Shown: positions 34,904 through 42,967 of the stretch, in pieces
Layout: each line of letters begins with the position of its first letter
Numbering within the stretch: position 1 is the stretch's first letter
NCBI GenBank assembly: GCA_038227045.1
Contig: JBBRQD010000011.1
Coordinates: forward strand, 20,353-84,352
DNA from: JANXLS01 sp038227045
Lineage (GTDB): Bacteria; Planctomycetota; SZUA-567; H5-PLA8
Direction of reading: 5' to 3'
Length of the DNA stretch: 64,000 nucleotides
The notes under the pieces: model-generated
Told to the model about the DNA's origin: nothing
Database searches by the model: none
The model's input: only the letters and a program-made list of their open reading frames with translations
Position numbers and translations under genes: made by a program

Positions 34904-35992
34904 CTAAAGCCCCAAGCCCTTGGCCACGTCGTCCGCAAGCCTGCCAATTTCAGCTTCTTTAGCGGTAATAAAAGGATCGAACTCGGGGATTTCTTTAGCG
35001 TTCTTGCCCTGTTCGCGCTTGCGGAAGAGGAAGATGTACGTTTCGTTCTGCGGCCGCCATTTGTTGAAGAATTGCAGGTTCTTGGCTTCGATGAGTTCGC
35101 GCAATTTTTCGATGGAGGGTTGCGATTCAATTGATTTTTCGACGGGCTTGTTGACCGGCTCATATTCGCCGGCATCGACGGACGCGAATTTCCACGCCAC
35201 GGGTTTGAGTCCTAACGCAGTTTCAACACCGGCGGCGTAGAATTTGTAACCTTCCGCATTCAAATGCATGCCGTCGCTGGTCAACCGTGTGCGCTTGTGA
35301 AGGACTCCGCCGCCAAAATGGCTGAACATGTCGATGAACTGAGCACCGCGTTTTTCAGCGAGCTTCTTGATGGCGTCGGAGTAAAGCTTCAGATTTTCAT
35401 TTTGCTTGACGTTCTTCGAAAGCGCGTTCGCTTCATCGGTCTGAAACGCGATCGGCGACACCAGCACCACGCGCGGCACTGGCCGCTTTTCAGCAGCCGC
35501 GGGAGCCAACTCTTCTTTCGGATTTCGCCGATCTTTTGCCTGAGCAGGAGGGGCAGCGACGTACTGCGCATCTTTGGCGGGGTCGAGCACATTGTCGAGC
35601 AGCGCGTTGTAGCCCTCTTCAAAATGAGCCAATCCCGCGGCACCAGCGAACGATTCGTTCATGCCGTAATTGAGAAACACGACGGTCGGCCGCGTCTCGT
35701 TGATGGCTTTGATGAGCGCGTTATAGCCGTCCTTCTGCTGGCCAAACACAGCGCGCGATTCACCCCACACGGTATCGCCGCTCCAGCCGATGTTGCGGAA
35801 CGTCACGCCCTTGCCGTGGTAGCGGACAGTCAGCATCGTCTCAAGATAATTGTAAGCGGTATCGCGCTCGACCAACGCGTCGCCGATGAAGACGACGCGG
35901 TCGTTGGGCTTGAGTTCAAACGGATCGGCGGCGCGGGAAACAGACGCGAATACAGCCGCCAACAAGAGTGGAGCGAAAAGTGTTTTCATCAT
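34904..35992 (-). CDS. SGNH/GDSL-like secreted protein of the PVC dehydrogenase-associated type
   Basis: 362 residues with a signal peptide ending in SRAAD. Block I is VFIGDALVERD: where a hydrolase has GDSL, this has GDAL, so the nucleophilic serine is missing. Block II is NIGWSGDTV, block III LNYGMNES, and block V SDGMHLNAEGY keeps the Asp and His. From memory, PVC genomes often carry this variant (GNT or GDA followed by ER) fused or next to the CxxCH dehydrogenase, as here: it lies upstream of that gene on the same strand. It may bind rather than hydrolyse an ester. A lysine-rich C-terminal tail follows. Confidence 0.8.
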   Translation of the reverse strand: MMKTLFAPLLLAAVFASVSRAADPFELKPNDRVVFIGDALVERDTAYNYLETMLTVRYHGKGVTFRNIGWSGDTVWGESRAVFGQQKDGYNALIKAINETRPTVVFLNYGMNESFAGAAGLAHFEEGYNALLDNVLDPAKDAQYVAAPPAQAKDRRNPKEELAPAAAEKRPVPRVVLVSPIAFQTDEANALSKNVKQNENLKLYSDAIKKLAEKRGAQFIDMFSHFGGGVLHKRTRLTSDGMHLNAEGYKFYAAGVETALGLKPVAWKFASVDAGEYEPVNKPVEKSIESQPSIEKLRELIEAKNLQFFNKWRPQNETYIFLFRKREQGKNAKEIPEFDPFITAKEAEIGRLADDVAKGLGL

Positions 35993-36072
35993 GGTTCCGA
36001 GATGTACACCGCGATTTTTAGAAGAAATGGAAATATGCACACAATGTAACATTTTGTCGCTAAAGAGCACGA

Positions 36073-36360
36073 TTATTTTTTGTCTTCCGTTGGCTTCTTG
36101 CCGTACTTCTCCATCCAATATTGTTCGCGTGCGGCTTTGCGTTCAGCCATGCTGGCGAGAGTCGGGATTTCACCGGGCTTTTCCTGCCCATAAGTTTCCC
36201 AGATTTTAACGATGATCGGTCGGCACCAGCCGCAGCCTGTTCCCGCACCGTAACACTCGCTCATTAAGGAGGCCACCTGCGGCTTGTTAATCCGCGCGTA
36301 GTTGCGCAGTTTGCGGCCGGTAACGTGAAAACAAAAGCAGACGGTGTCATCGGGATCCAT
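36073..36360 (-). CDS. Bfd-like [2Fe-2S]-binding protein
   Basis: 95 residues. The first 60 form a Bfd-type [2Fe-2S] domain with four cysteines in the family spacing: CFC near residues 8-10 and GCGWC near 42-46. The tail is charged and helical (ERKAAREQYWMEKYGKK). In other bacteria Bfd delivers electrons to bacterioferritin or forms part of reductases. No bacterioferritin is in the window. It lies between LysR and the SGNH gene on the same strand. Confidence 0.85.
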   Translation of the reverse strand: MDPDDTVCFCFHVTGRKLRNYARINKPQVASLMSECYGAGTGCGWCRPIIVKIWETYGQEKPGEIPTLASMAERKAAREQYWMEKYGKKPTEDKK

Positions 36361-36422
36361 ATTTTTTCAATTGCCTTCCTGATCGCCGATTATCCGTCAA
36401 TTCACGTCGATTCCAATTCAAA

Positions 36423-36457
36423 AACCTGAAACCTGAAACTTGGAACCTGAAACCGAT
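36423..36457. repeat. AACCTGA heptad array
   Basis: Five 7-nt units: AACCTGA, AACCTGA, AACTTGG, AACCTGA, AACCGAT. It begins one base beyond the LysR stop codon on the minus strand and lies in the spacer before the Bfd-like gene. Confidence 0.85.
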
Positions 36458-36458
36458 G

Positions 36459-37346
36459 TTACCCGGCGTATTGCCGGCTCTTCAAATACGGCACCATGAG
36501 TTCCGCCGACTTATTTTTCAATCCACGGTCTGGCCAGAGCAGCCAGAGACGGCGTTTTGCGTCCGGTTGCGCGATGCGGACATAGCGGGGTTTTGGAGTC
36601 AGTGTGTTCAGGATCACCGACTCCGGAATCAACGCCACGCCCAAGCCCACCGCGGCATAAGCTTGCAGCGAATCGAAATGATCGGCCTCGAATGCGGCTT
36701 GCATTTCGAAGCCGGCGCGGCGGCACAGATCTTCGGCTAGAAAACGGAATTCGGTGTTCTTCTTCGTGACCACGAATTGTTCGTTCGCGGCGTCGCTGAG
36801 TTTTATTTCGCTGCGCGCCGACAGCGCATGGCCTTCCGGCACGGCCAGCAGTAATTCTTCCTCGTGAATCAGCACGCGCGTCATTCCGGGATAGGGGTGC
36901 ATGGCCTGTGTCACGCCGAGATCGAAATTTCCCGCCAGGACTTGCTGTGGAATGTCCGTACTTATCTTTTCTTCCAAAATGATATCGATTCTGGGGTGAT
37001 CTCGTTTGAAAGCCGCGATTCTTGGTGGTAAAACATAAACCGTCGCCGATGGCAAACTCACGATGCGTACAGCGCCGCGCGACGATCCGCGCAGGTCCGC
37101 CGCGACGTCTTCGGTTTCCTGTATCGCGTTCAAAACCTTTTGAACATACGGCAGTAGGATCTCGCCTTCGGTGGTCAGTTGTGCGCCGCGTGGAAGTCGA
37201 TTGAGCAGTTTTAAACCCATAAGCGTTTCCAAACGCTTGATCTGTTGGCTCAGCGCCGGTTGCGCCACATGGCAGTTTTTCGCCGCGCGCGTAAAATTTT
37301 TAACATTCGCGACCTCCGCGAAGTAGCGTAAAGGATTGATGTCCAT
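36459..37346 (-). CDS. LysR-family regulator, divergent from the pyruvate dehydrogenase operon
   Basis: 295 residues, the usual LysR length. The N-terminal winged helix (MDINPLRYFAEVANVKNFTRAA, VAQPALSQQIKRLE) is followed by a type 2 periplasmic-binding-like effector domain, with the general layout of the OxyR/CynR subgroup. The cysteines present do not match the OxyR redox pair convincingly. Its start is 117 bases from pdhA on the opposite strand, with a palindrome between them, so it probably controls pdhA-pdhB-pdhC and itself. Confidence 0.9.
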   Translation of the reverse strand: MDINPLRYFAEVANVKNFTRAAKNCHVAQPALSQQIKRLETLMGLKLLNRLPRGAQLTTEGEILLPYVQKVLNAIQETEDVAADLRGSSRGAVRIVSLPSATVYVLPPRIAAFKRDHPRIDIILEEKISTDIPQQVLAGNFDLGVTQAMHPYPGMTRVLIHEEELLLAVPEGHALSARSEIKLSDAANEQFVVTKKNTEFRFLAEDLCRRAGFEMQAAFEADHFDSLQAYAAVGLGVALIPESVILNTLTPKPRYVRIAQPDAKRRLWLLWPDRGLKNKSAELMVPYLKSRQYAG

Positions 37347-37361
37347 GAGTTTGAATTATCC

Positions 37362-37376
37362 ATAAGTAAAACTTAT
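37362..37376. promoter_or_regulatory. Candidate LysR operator
   Basis: ATAAGT-AAA-ACTTAT is a perfect 6-bp palindrome with a 3-nt spacer, containing the T-N11-A pattern of LysR boxes. It lies 15 bases upstream of the LysR start and about 90 upstream of pdhA, in the only divergent promoter region here. Confidence 0.6.
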
Positions 37377-37463
37377 CGTTCCCATTCAAACGATATACTT
37401 TTCTTAATGATAACGCAAGTTAATGTACACAAAGAATTTCAAAGACGATTCAAGGAGCCCGTC

Positions 37464-38525
37464 ATGCCTACCGCTATTGCCGCTAAACCCCGGAAGAACG
37501 ACGTCATGGCTACCGTCGAAAAAAACAATTCCGTCGAGAGCGTCGACCTGCTGCTCCACCTTTATAAGGAGATGATGCGCATTCGCCGCTTCGAGGAGCA
37601 GGCGTTTCAGCAGTATCAAAAAAGCGCCATCGGCGGCTTCTGTCACCTTTATATAGGGCAGGAAGCGGTCTGCGTCGGCGCGATCAGTTGCCTTGAAAAA
37701 GGCGACAAGGTGCTGACCGGTTACCGCGATCACGGGCACGCCCTCGCGATGGGCATGTCCGCGGATTCGCTGATGGGCGAGCTTTTTGCCAAAGCCACGG
37801 GCTGCAGCAAAGGCAAGGGCGGATCGATGCACTTCTTCGACAACGCCCTCGGAATGATGGGCGGAAACGGTATTGTGGGAAGCCATATTCCGGTCGCGAC
37901 AGGCGTGGCGTTCGCGCAGAAGTACAAGAACGAAAAGAAAGTGACGCTGGGTTTTTACGGCGACGGCGCGGCGCAGCAAGGCGCCATTCACGAAGCGATG
38001 AATATTGCCGGCCTTTGGCGCCTGCCGATTATCTTTGTCCTCGAAAACAACAAGTACGGCATGGGAACGTCAGTCAATCGCTCCAGCGCCACGAAGGAAC
38101 TTTTCAAGCGCGCCGAAAGCTACAATTTCCCCGGTATCGAATGCGACGGAATGGATGTCCTGGAAGTCCGCAAGTGTTTCTCTCATGCCATTGCGCGCGC
38201 CCGATTCGAAAACACCCCCTGCCTGATCGAGGTCAAAACGTACCGCTATCGCGGCCACTCCATGTCCGATCCCGCAAATTACCGCACTGCAAGCGAAGTT
38301 GAAGAGAAGAAGAAGGAAGACCCGATTTTGATGCTCAAATCGATACTGATCGAGCACGGTGTCAAAGATGAAAAGCTGGTCGCAATCGACGAGGCGGCGG
38401 ATTTGGAAGCCAAGGCTAGTGTGGAACATTCAATCGCGGCGCCCGAACCCGAGTTGGCGGAATTGACGCGCGACGTCATGGCGAATCCGTGGGCGCCGAA
38501 TTTGTTGCCGCGCGTGGAGCTTTAA
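37464..38525 (+). CDS. pdhA: Pyruvate dehydrogenase E1 component, alpha subunit
   Basis: 353 residues. It binds thiamine diphosphate (GDGAAQQGAIHEAMN ending in ENN about 30 residues later) and has the family segments GFCHLYIGQEAV, YRDHGHALAMG, GKGGSMHFF and YRYRGHSMSDPANYR, the last being the phosphorylation-loop region. With the beta subunit it decarboxylates pyruvate and acetylates the E2 lipoyl group. An AAGGAG six bases ahead of ATG 37464 fixes the start; an in-frame ATG at 37407 would add 19 residues. First gene of a three-gene operon. Confidence 0.95.
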   Translation: MPTAIAAKPRKNDVMATVEKNNSVESVDLLLHLYKEMMRIRRFEEQAFQQYQKSAIGGFCHLYIGQEAVCVGAISCLEKGDKVLTGYRDHGHALAMGMSADSLMGELFAKATGCSKGKGGSMHFFDNALGMMGGNGIVGSHIPVATGVAFAQKYKNEKKVTLGFYGDGAAQQGAIHEAMNIAGLWRLPIIFVLENNKYGMGTSVNRSSATKELFKRAESYNFPGIECDGMDVLEVRKCFSHAIARARFENTPCLIEVKTYRYRGHSMSDPANYRTASEVEEKKKEDPILMLKSILIEHGVKDEKLVAIDEAADLEAKASVEHSIAAPEPELAELTRDVMANPWAPNLLPRVEL

Positions 38526-38563
38526 TTTTACTTTGTCATTTTTCGTTGAAACAAAGGAATGTC

Positions 38564-39547
38564 ATGGCACTGATTGAATACCGCGAAGCGTTGGGACAGG
38601 CGATTGACGAGGAGATGGCGCGAGACGATCGCGTGTTTCTCATGGGCGAAGAAGTCGCCGAATACAACGGGGCGTATAAAGTCTCCAAGGGACTGCTGGC
38701 AAAATACGGCCCCAAGCGCGTGATCGACACGCCGATCTCCGAATGCGGATTCACGGGCATCGGCGTCGGCGCGGCGATGCACGGCTTGAAGCCCATCGTC
38801 GAAATGATGACTTGGAACTTTGCGCTCGTCGGCGCCATCGACCAGATTATTTCGAACGCCGCCAAAACGCTGTACATGTCCGGCGGGCAGTTCAAATGCC
38901 CCATGGTGATTCGCGGCGCGGGCGGCGCGGGCGGCAAACTCGCGTCGCAGCATTCGCAATCCTTCGAAGCGCTGTTCACGCACATTCCCGGACTCAAAGT
39001 CGCCATGCCGGCAACGGGCGCCGACGCGAAGGGCCTGTTGAAGACCGCCATCCGCGACGAAGACCCCATTATCTTCATTGAAAGCGAAGCGCTCTACGGC
39101 AAGAAATTCGAAGTGCCCGACGGCGAGCATCTGGTTCCGTTCGGCTTGGCTGACGTTGTCAAAGAAGGTTCCGACGTCACGATCATCGCGCATTCGCGCA
39201 TCCGCCACACCGCCGCCGCCGCGATTGAGCAGATCGAATCGGAGCTGAAAATAAGCTGCGAACTGATCGATCCCCGCACACTGCGGCCCTTCGACATCGA
39301 GACGATCGCGAAGAGCGTCGCCAAGACGCATCGCGTGGTCATCGTCGAAGAAGGCTGGCACTGGTGCGGCGTCGGCGCCCAGATTGCGGAAAGCGTCTAT
39401 ACGTATTGTTTCGACGACCTAGACGCGCCGATCGTCCGCGTCGCCGCGCTGGACGTGCCGATGCCGTACAATCCGAAGCTCGAAGCCGCAGTGCTGCCGA
39501 GCGTGGAGAAGATCATCGCTGCGGTGAAGAAGGTGACGTACAAGTAA
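38564..39547 (+). CDS. pdhB: Pyruvate dehydrogenase E1 component, beta subunit
   Basis: 327 residues with a transketolase-like fold: MALIEYREALGQAIDEEM, VFLMGEEVAEYNGAYKVSKGLL, DTPISECGFTGIGVGAAM, and a C-terminal domain starting near VTIIAHS. AAAGGA precedes the ATG, 38 bases after pdhA. It completes the E1 active site together with pdhA. The longer frame from 38489 overlaps pdhA and is not used. Confidence 0.95.
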   Translation: MALIEYREALGQAIDEEMARDDRVFLMGEEVAEYNGAYKVSKGLLAKYGPKRVIDTPISECGFTGIGVGAAMHGLKPIVEMMTWNFALVGAIDQIISNAAKTLYMSGGQFKCPMVIRGAGGAGGKLASQHSQSFEALFTHIPGLKVAMPATGADAKGLLKTAIRDEDPIIFIESEALYGKKFEVPDGEHLVPFGLADVVKEGSDVTIIAHSRIRHTAAAAIEQIESELKISCELIDPRTLRPFDIETIAKSVAKTHRVVIVEEGWHWCGVGAQIAESVYTYCFDDLDAPIVRVAALDVPMPYNPKLEAAVLPSVEKIIAAVKKVTYK

Positions 39548-39606
39548 GAATGAATTTTGAGCTGCAACTAATTTGACGCGCAAAACAAATAAAGGACGGA
39601 GATTCA

Positions 39607-40857
39607 ATGGCCATTGAAGTCCGCATGGTAAGCCTCTCCCCCACGATGGAACTGGGCACCATCAACCGCTGGGTGAAAAAAGAGGGCGATAAGGTTGCCG
39701 CCGGCGACACGCTCGCCGAAGTCGAGACCGACAAGGCCACCATGCCGCTCGAAACATTCGATGGCGGCGTGCTGCTCAAGATCATCGCACCGGAAGGATC
39801 GAAGAGAAAGATCGGCGAATTGCTGGCCGTCATCGGCAAGGCAGGCGAAGACATTTCGGCGGTTCTCGCGAAAGGCGCAGCCCCTGCCGCCGCTCCCGCG
39901 AAACCGGTTGCGGCGGCCACAAATTCTGTCGCGCCAGCCGCAGCCGTCGCAGCACCGACAGCAACGCTTGCAGCCCCTCCTGTTTCAGCCTTCAGCGATG
40001 GCAGCCGCATCAAGGCCAGCCCGCTTGCGAAAAAAGTCGCAAAAGAGCGTGGCATCGAGTTGGCTCAGATCGCGCCTAGCGGTCCCGGCGGACGCATTAT
40101 CGCGCGCGACGTTCCGGAAACCGCGCCCGCTGCCGCGCTGGCTGCGCCTGTTCCCGTCGCCGGCGGAGTAGGCGAGGACATTCCGCTGAGCGGTCTGCGC
40201 CAAACCATCGCCAAGCGCCTGCTTCAGAGCAAGCAGACAATTCCCCATTTCTATCTGTACAGCGAAGTGTCGATGGATCGCGCGGTGGCGTTCCGCGACG
40301 AACTGAACGCATCCGTTGAAGAAGGCGGAATCAAGATCAGCTTCAACGATCTGGTGATCAAAGTCGCCGCGGTCGCGCTGGCCAGGCATCCGGAAGTCAA
40401 CGCGGCGTTTAACAACACCAGCATCCGCCGCCACGGCGAAGTCAACATCGCCGTCGCCGTCGCCACCGAAGCCGGGTTGTACACGCCCGTGCTGCGCACC
40501 GTCGACAAGCTGTCGTTGAAGCAGATCAACGCGGGTGTCAAACAGCTCGCGGCCAAGGCGCGCGACAAAAAACTGACCGTCGCGGAACTCAGCGGATCGG
40601 GATTTACGATTTCGAATCTGGGCATGTTCGGAGTCGATCATTTCTTCGCGATCATCAATCCGCCGGAAGCGGCGATCCTGGCCGTCGGGACGATCCAGAC
40701 CAAGCCGGTTGTTAACGCGGCGGGACTCGTCGTCGCGGGCAAGACAATGGGTATCACGCTAAGCTGCGATCATCGCGTCATCGACGGTGCGATCGGCGCG
40801 AAATTCCTGCAAACGTTGAAAGAGTTGCTCGAACACCCGGCGAAATTGCTGCTTTAG
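39607..40857 (+). CDS. pdhC: Dihydrolipoamide acetyltransferase, pyruvate dehydrogenase E2
   Basis: 416 residues. One lipoyl domain (1-80) with the lipoylated lysine in ETDKATM; an alanine/proline-rich linker (about 95-130); the E1/E3-binding domain (KASPLAKKVAKERGIELAQI, GPGGRIIARDV); another linker; and the catalytic domain from about 190 with SCDHRVIDGAIGAKFL near the end, containing the catalytic His and Asp. It transfers the acetyl group to CoA and forms the complex core. No E3 (lpd) gene follows; a terminator lies 36 bases downstream. Confidence 0.95.
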   Translation: MAIEVRMVSLSPTMELGTINRWVKKEGDKVAAGDTLAEVETDKATMPLETFDGGVLLKIIAPEGSKRKIGELLAVIGKAGEDISAVLAKGAAPAAAPAKPVAAATNSVAPAAAVAAPTATLAAPPVSAFSDGSRIKASPLAKKVAKERGIELAQIAPSGPGGRIIARDVPETAPAAALAAPVPVAGGVGEDIPLSGLRQTIAKRLLQSKQTIPHFYLYSEVSMDRAVAFRDELNASVEEGGIKISFNDLVIKVAAVALARHPEVNAAFNNTSIRRHGEVNIAVAVATEAGLYTPVLRTVDKLSLKQINAGVKQLAAKARDKKLTVAELSGSGFTISNLGMFGVDHFFAIINPPEAAILAVGTIQTKPVVNAAGLVVAGKTMGITLSCDHRVIDGAIGAKFLQTLKELLEHPAKLLL

Positions 40858-40892
40858 AGGCGCGTGTTACAGGACCATTTCGGAGTTTTTGG

Positions 40893-40915
40893 AACGGGCC
40901 TGACGGCCCGTTTTT
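40893..40915 (+). terminator. Intrinsic terminator of the pdh operon
   Basis: AACGGGCC-TGAC-GGCCCGTT is a perfect 8-bp stem with a 4-nt loop followed by TTT, 36 bases after the pdhC stop. Confidence 0.92.
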
Positions 40916-41059
40916 CGTTGCTGTAAATTCTGTATCAAACGCCGCGTGCGAACCGCGGATTCGGTTCCGATCCGCGGCTGGATTGCATGCCCCGCCGATT
41001 TACGTAGGATGACACCTCCACGAGACAGTCTAAAGAAATATTATTAAAGGATCTCCAAT

Positions 41060-42202
41060 ATGAACCCTGGCAGTGATGCTCTTTTTGGACACTATTGGTG
41101 GCTATGGTTGTCGGTGCTGGCATTCTTGTTGGGCTGGTGGTTGGGCCGGCACGTGGTGGCTCATGTATTTCGCGAGATGCTCAACAGCCAGTTGGACGCG
41201 CTGCGGCACGGGCGTGCGACGGCGGAAAGTAAATTGGAAGCGGTCGAAAAGGCCACTGCCGAACAAGTCGCGAAGATCAACGCGCTACAATCAGAATTGA
41301 GTGCGTCGAGCCAAGCGAAGAATGAACACGATGCCGCCTTGAAAGCCCGCGAAAAAGAACTCGCGCAAGTCAAGTCGCTGAGTCAGGTCGTCCTGGGTCA
41401 AATGGACGCGATCGAAGCTGAAAAAGCCGCGGTTCACACCTCCTTTAAAGTGCGAGAAAGGCTGTTCGAGGAGATTAAGACGCAGCACGAACACTTGAGA
41501 AATCAATACGCGGCGCTAGAATCCGAGAAAACCGCCATTCAAGCGTCGCTTCAAATGCGCGAGACTGAACTCGCGGAACTGAAAGCGGCGAGCGAACGTG
41601 AATCCAATTCAAAACCGCCTCGTCTCGACTCGCCCGAGGCAGGCACAATGGCGAATCACACAGCAGTTCTAGAATTACCGCAGACGGTTCCAACCGGCGC
41701 GGTGAGTGCACCGCCGTCCGGGCGAATCCTTCGCGATCGGCAGGATGAAACCGCGCATTGCGCCAACTGCCCGCAACATCTCTCCGATGTAAAAGGCATC
41801 GGCTCGGGATTTGAGACGAAACTGTACTCGGCGGGAATCGGCACGTATTGGGATCTCTCCCGGCTTTCCAACGACGAAATGACGCGCATACTGGCGGTGA
41901 ACGAAGGATTGCGGAAGCGCTTCAATTTCGACGCGGTGCGCGCCGACGCCCTGCGCCTGGCGGACGAATCGCACTCGAAGGGCCGTTCCTGGACGCGCTC
42001 GAAACCCGACGATTTCGAACCGCTAAAAGGTCTCGGGCACACCTTTGAGAAACGGCTTTACGATGCCGGAATCTGCACGTTTGCGACGCTGGCCACTTCG
42101 ACGCCGGACGAACTGCACGACATCTGTCGCCCGCCCGCGCATTTCAAGAAGCCCGATTACGCCGCGTGGATTGAGCAAGCGAGAACGCTTGCCCAAAGAT
42201 AG
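41060..42202 (+). CDS. Membrane-anchored coiled-coil protein with two helix-hairpin-helix-like domains
   Basis: 380 residues. One N-terminal transmembrane helix (residues 13-32) is followed by a long coiled coil (about 35-195, heptads such as LEAVEKATAEQVAKINALQSE). The C-terminal half has two tandem domains of the DUF4332/HhH type: LSDVKGIGSGFETKLYSAGIGTYWDL and FEPLKGLGHTFEKRLYDAGICTFATL, each a helix-hairpin-helix with the GIG or GLG turn. Two cysteines (HCANC) precede the first. Proteins of this layout are often annotated as flap-endonuclease-like, but no nuclease residues are seen. Probably tethers DNA or another partner to the membrane. Confidence 0.75.
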   Translation: MNPGSDALFGHYWWLWLSVLAFLLGWWLGRHVVAHVFREMLNSQLDALRHGRATAESKLEAVEKATAEQVAKINALQSELSASSQAKNEHDAALKAREKELAQVKSLSQVVLGQMDAIEAEKAAVHTSFKVRERLFEEIKTQHEHLRNQYAALESEKTAIQASLQMRETELAELKAASERESNSKPPRLDSPEAGTMANHTAVLELPQTVPTGAVSAPPSGRILRDRQDETAHCANCPQHLSDVKGIGSGFETKLYSAGIGTYWDLSRLSNDEMTRILAVNEGLRKRFNFDAVRADALRLADESHSKGRSWTRSKPDDFEPLKGLGHTFEKRLYDAGICTFATLATSTPDELHDICRPPAHFKKPDYAAWIEQARTLAQR

Positions 42203-42204
42203 AT

Positions 42205-42235
42205 TTGTGGTGCAGGCTGGAAGCCTGCACCACAA
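42205..42235. terminator. Bidirectional hairpin between convergent genes
   Basis: Perfect 14-bp arms (42205-42218 and 42222-42235) with a 3-nt loop, starting TTGTGGTGCAGG and ending TGCACCACAA. It lies between the stop codons of two convergent genes, so it may terminate both transcripts; it also looks like a dispersed repeat. Confidence 0.85.
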
Positions 42236-42238
42236 TGG

Positions 42239-42934
42239 CTAACGAATAGTTTCCGCGCCGCTGACGCCCGACTGTTGCGGTTGGCGCGGGGTTCGAACCT
42301 GCGCTTCGACCGGCGGGTTGGCTTCGTAGACAGACGGCGGCTGCACGGCGCCCTTGCGCGTTTCATATTGCCACCAGCGGCGGTACTGATCCACGGCTTG
42401 GGCGCGCGCTACCCCACCATTCGACGGGTCGTAACCGAAATCCCGCGGCACATAGTTTTGAACCGCTCTGTGCGCCGATTCGCGGATGCCGTATTCGCTG
42501 TCCGCCAGGCACTCGATCAAATCGCCCATGGAGTCGCGGCCGCCGAACATCACCGTCAAGCGCAACGCTGGCGCGCGCTGCTCGACCCGCGAACTCTTCA
42601 GCAGCGGGCGCACGCGCCGCGCGACAATCGGACCCACGCCGGGCTTTTCGCCCCAGTACATCAATTGCTCTTCGGCCGTGATCGAATAGCCCGCTTGCGT
42701 GTGCTGCAATTGGTCGACCAGCGTCGAGACCGCTTCTTCGGGTGCCATCTCGTCCTTGACCTGCTTGGGCTTCTCTGCTTTGCGCTTGCTCAAATCCGCG
42801 CCGTTCGCGCCAAAACCGGTGTACTGGTCCGAGGGTATCGGCTTGTCCATCGCCTTCTTTGCCTGCTCGGTGGTGCAGCCAGCCAGAAACAACACCGAAG
42901 CCAAGCACGCAACATTCCACAGATCGATTCGCAT
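42239..42934 (-). CDS. HEAT-like lipoprotein
   Basis: 231 residues with a lipoprotein signal (VLFLAGCTT). Residues 70-180 carry HEAT-like helices (EEAVSTLVDQLQ, RVRPLLKSSRVEQRAPALRLTVMFG, MGDLIECLADSEYGIRESAHRAV). The C-terminal 40 residues are proline- and glutamine-rich. Start 33 bases after the 42968 gene on the same strand, so they are probably cotranscribed. Function unknown; likely an outer-membrane or periplasmic scaffold. Confidence 0.75.
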   Translation of the reverse strand: MRIDLWNVACLASVLFLAGCTTEQAKKAMDKPIPSDQYTGFGANGADLSKRKAEKPKQVKDEMAPEEAVSTLVDQLQHTQAGYSITAEEQLMYWGEKPGVGPIVARRVRPLLKSSRVEQRAPALRLTVMFGGRDSMGDLIECLADSEYGIRESAHRAVQNYVPRDFGYDPSNGGVARAQAVDQYRRWWQYETRKGAVQPPSVYEANPPVEAQVRTPRQPQQSGVSGAETIR

Positions 42935-42967
42935 TGTCGCTCCCCTTACTGTCTTTTGCCTGTTAAC

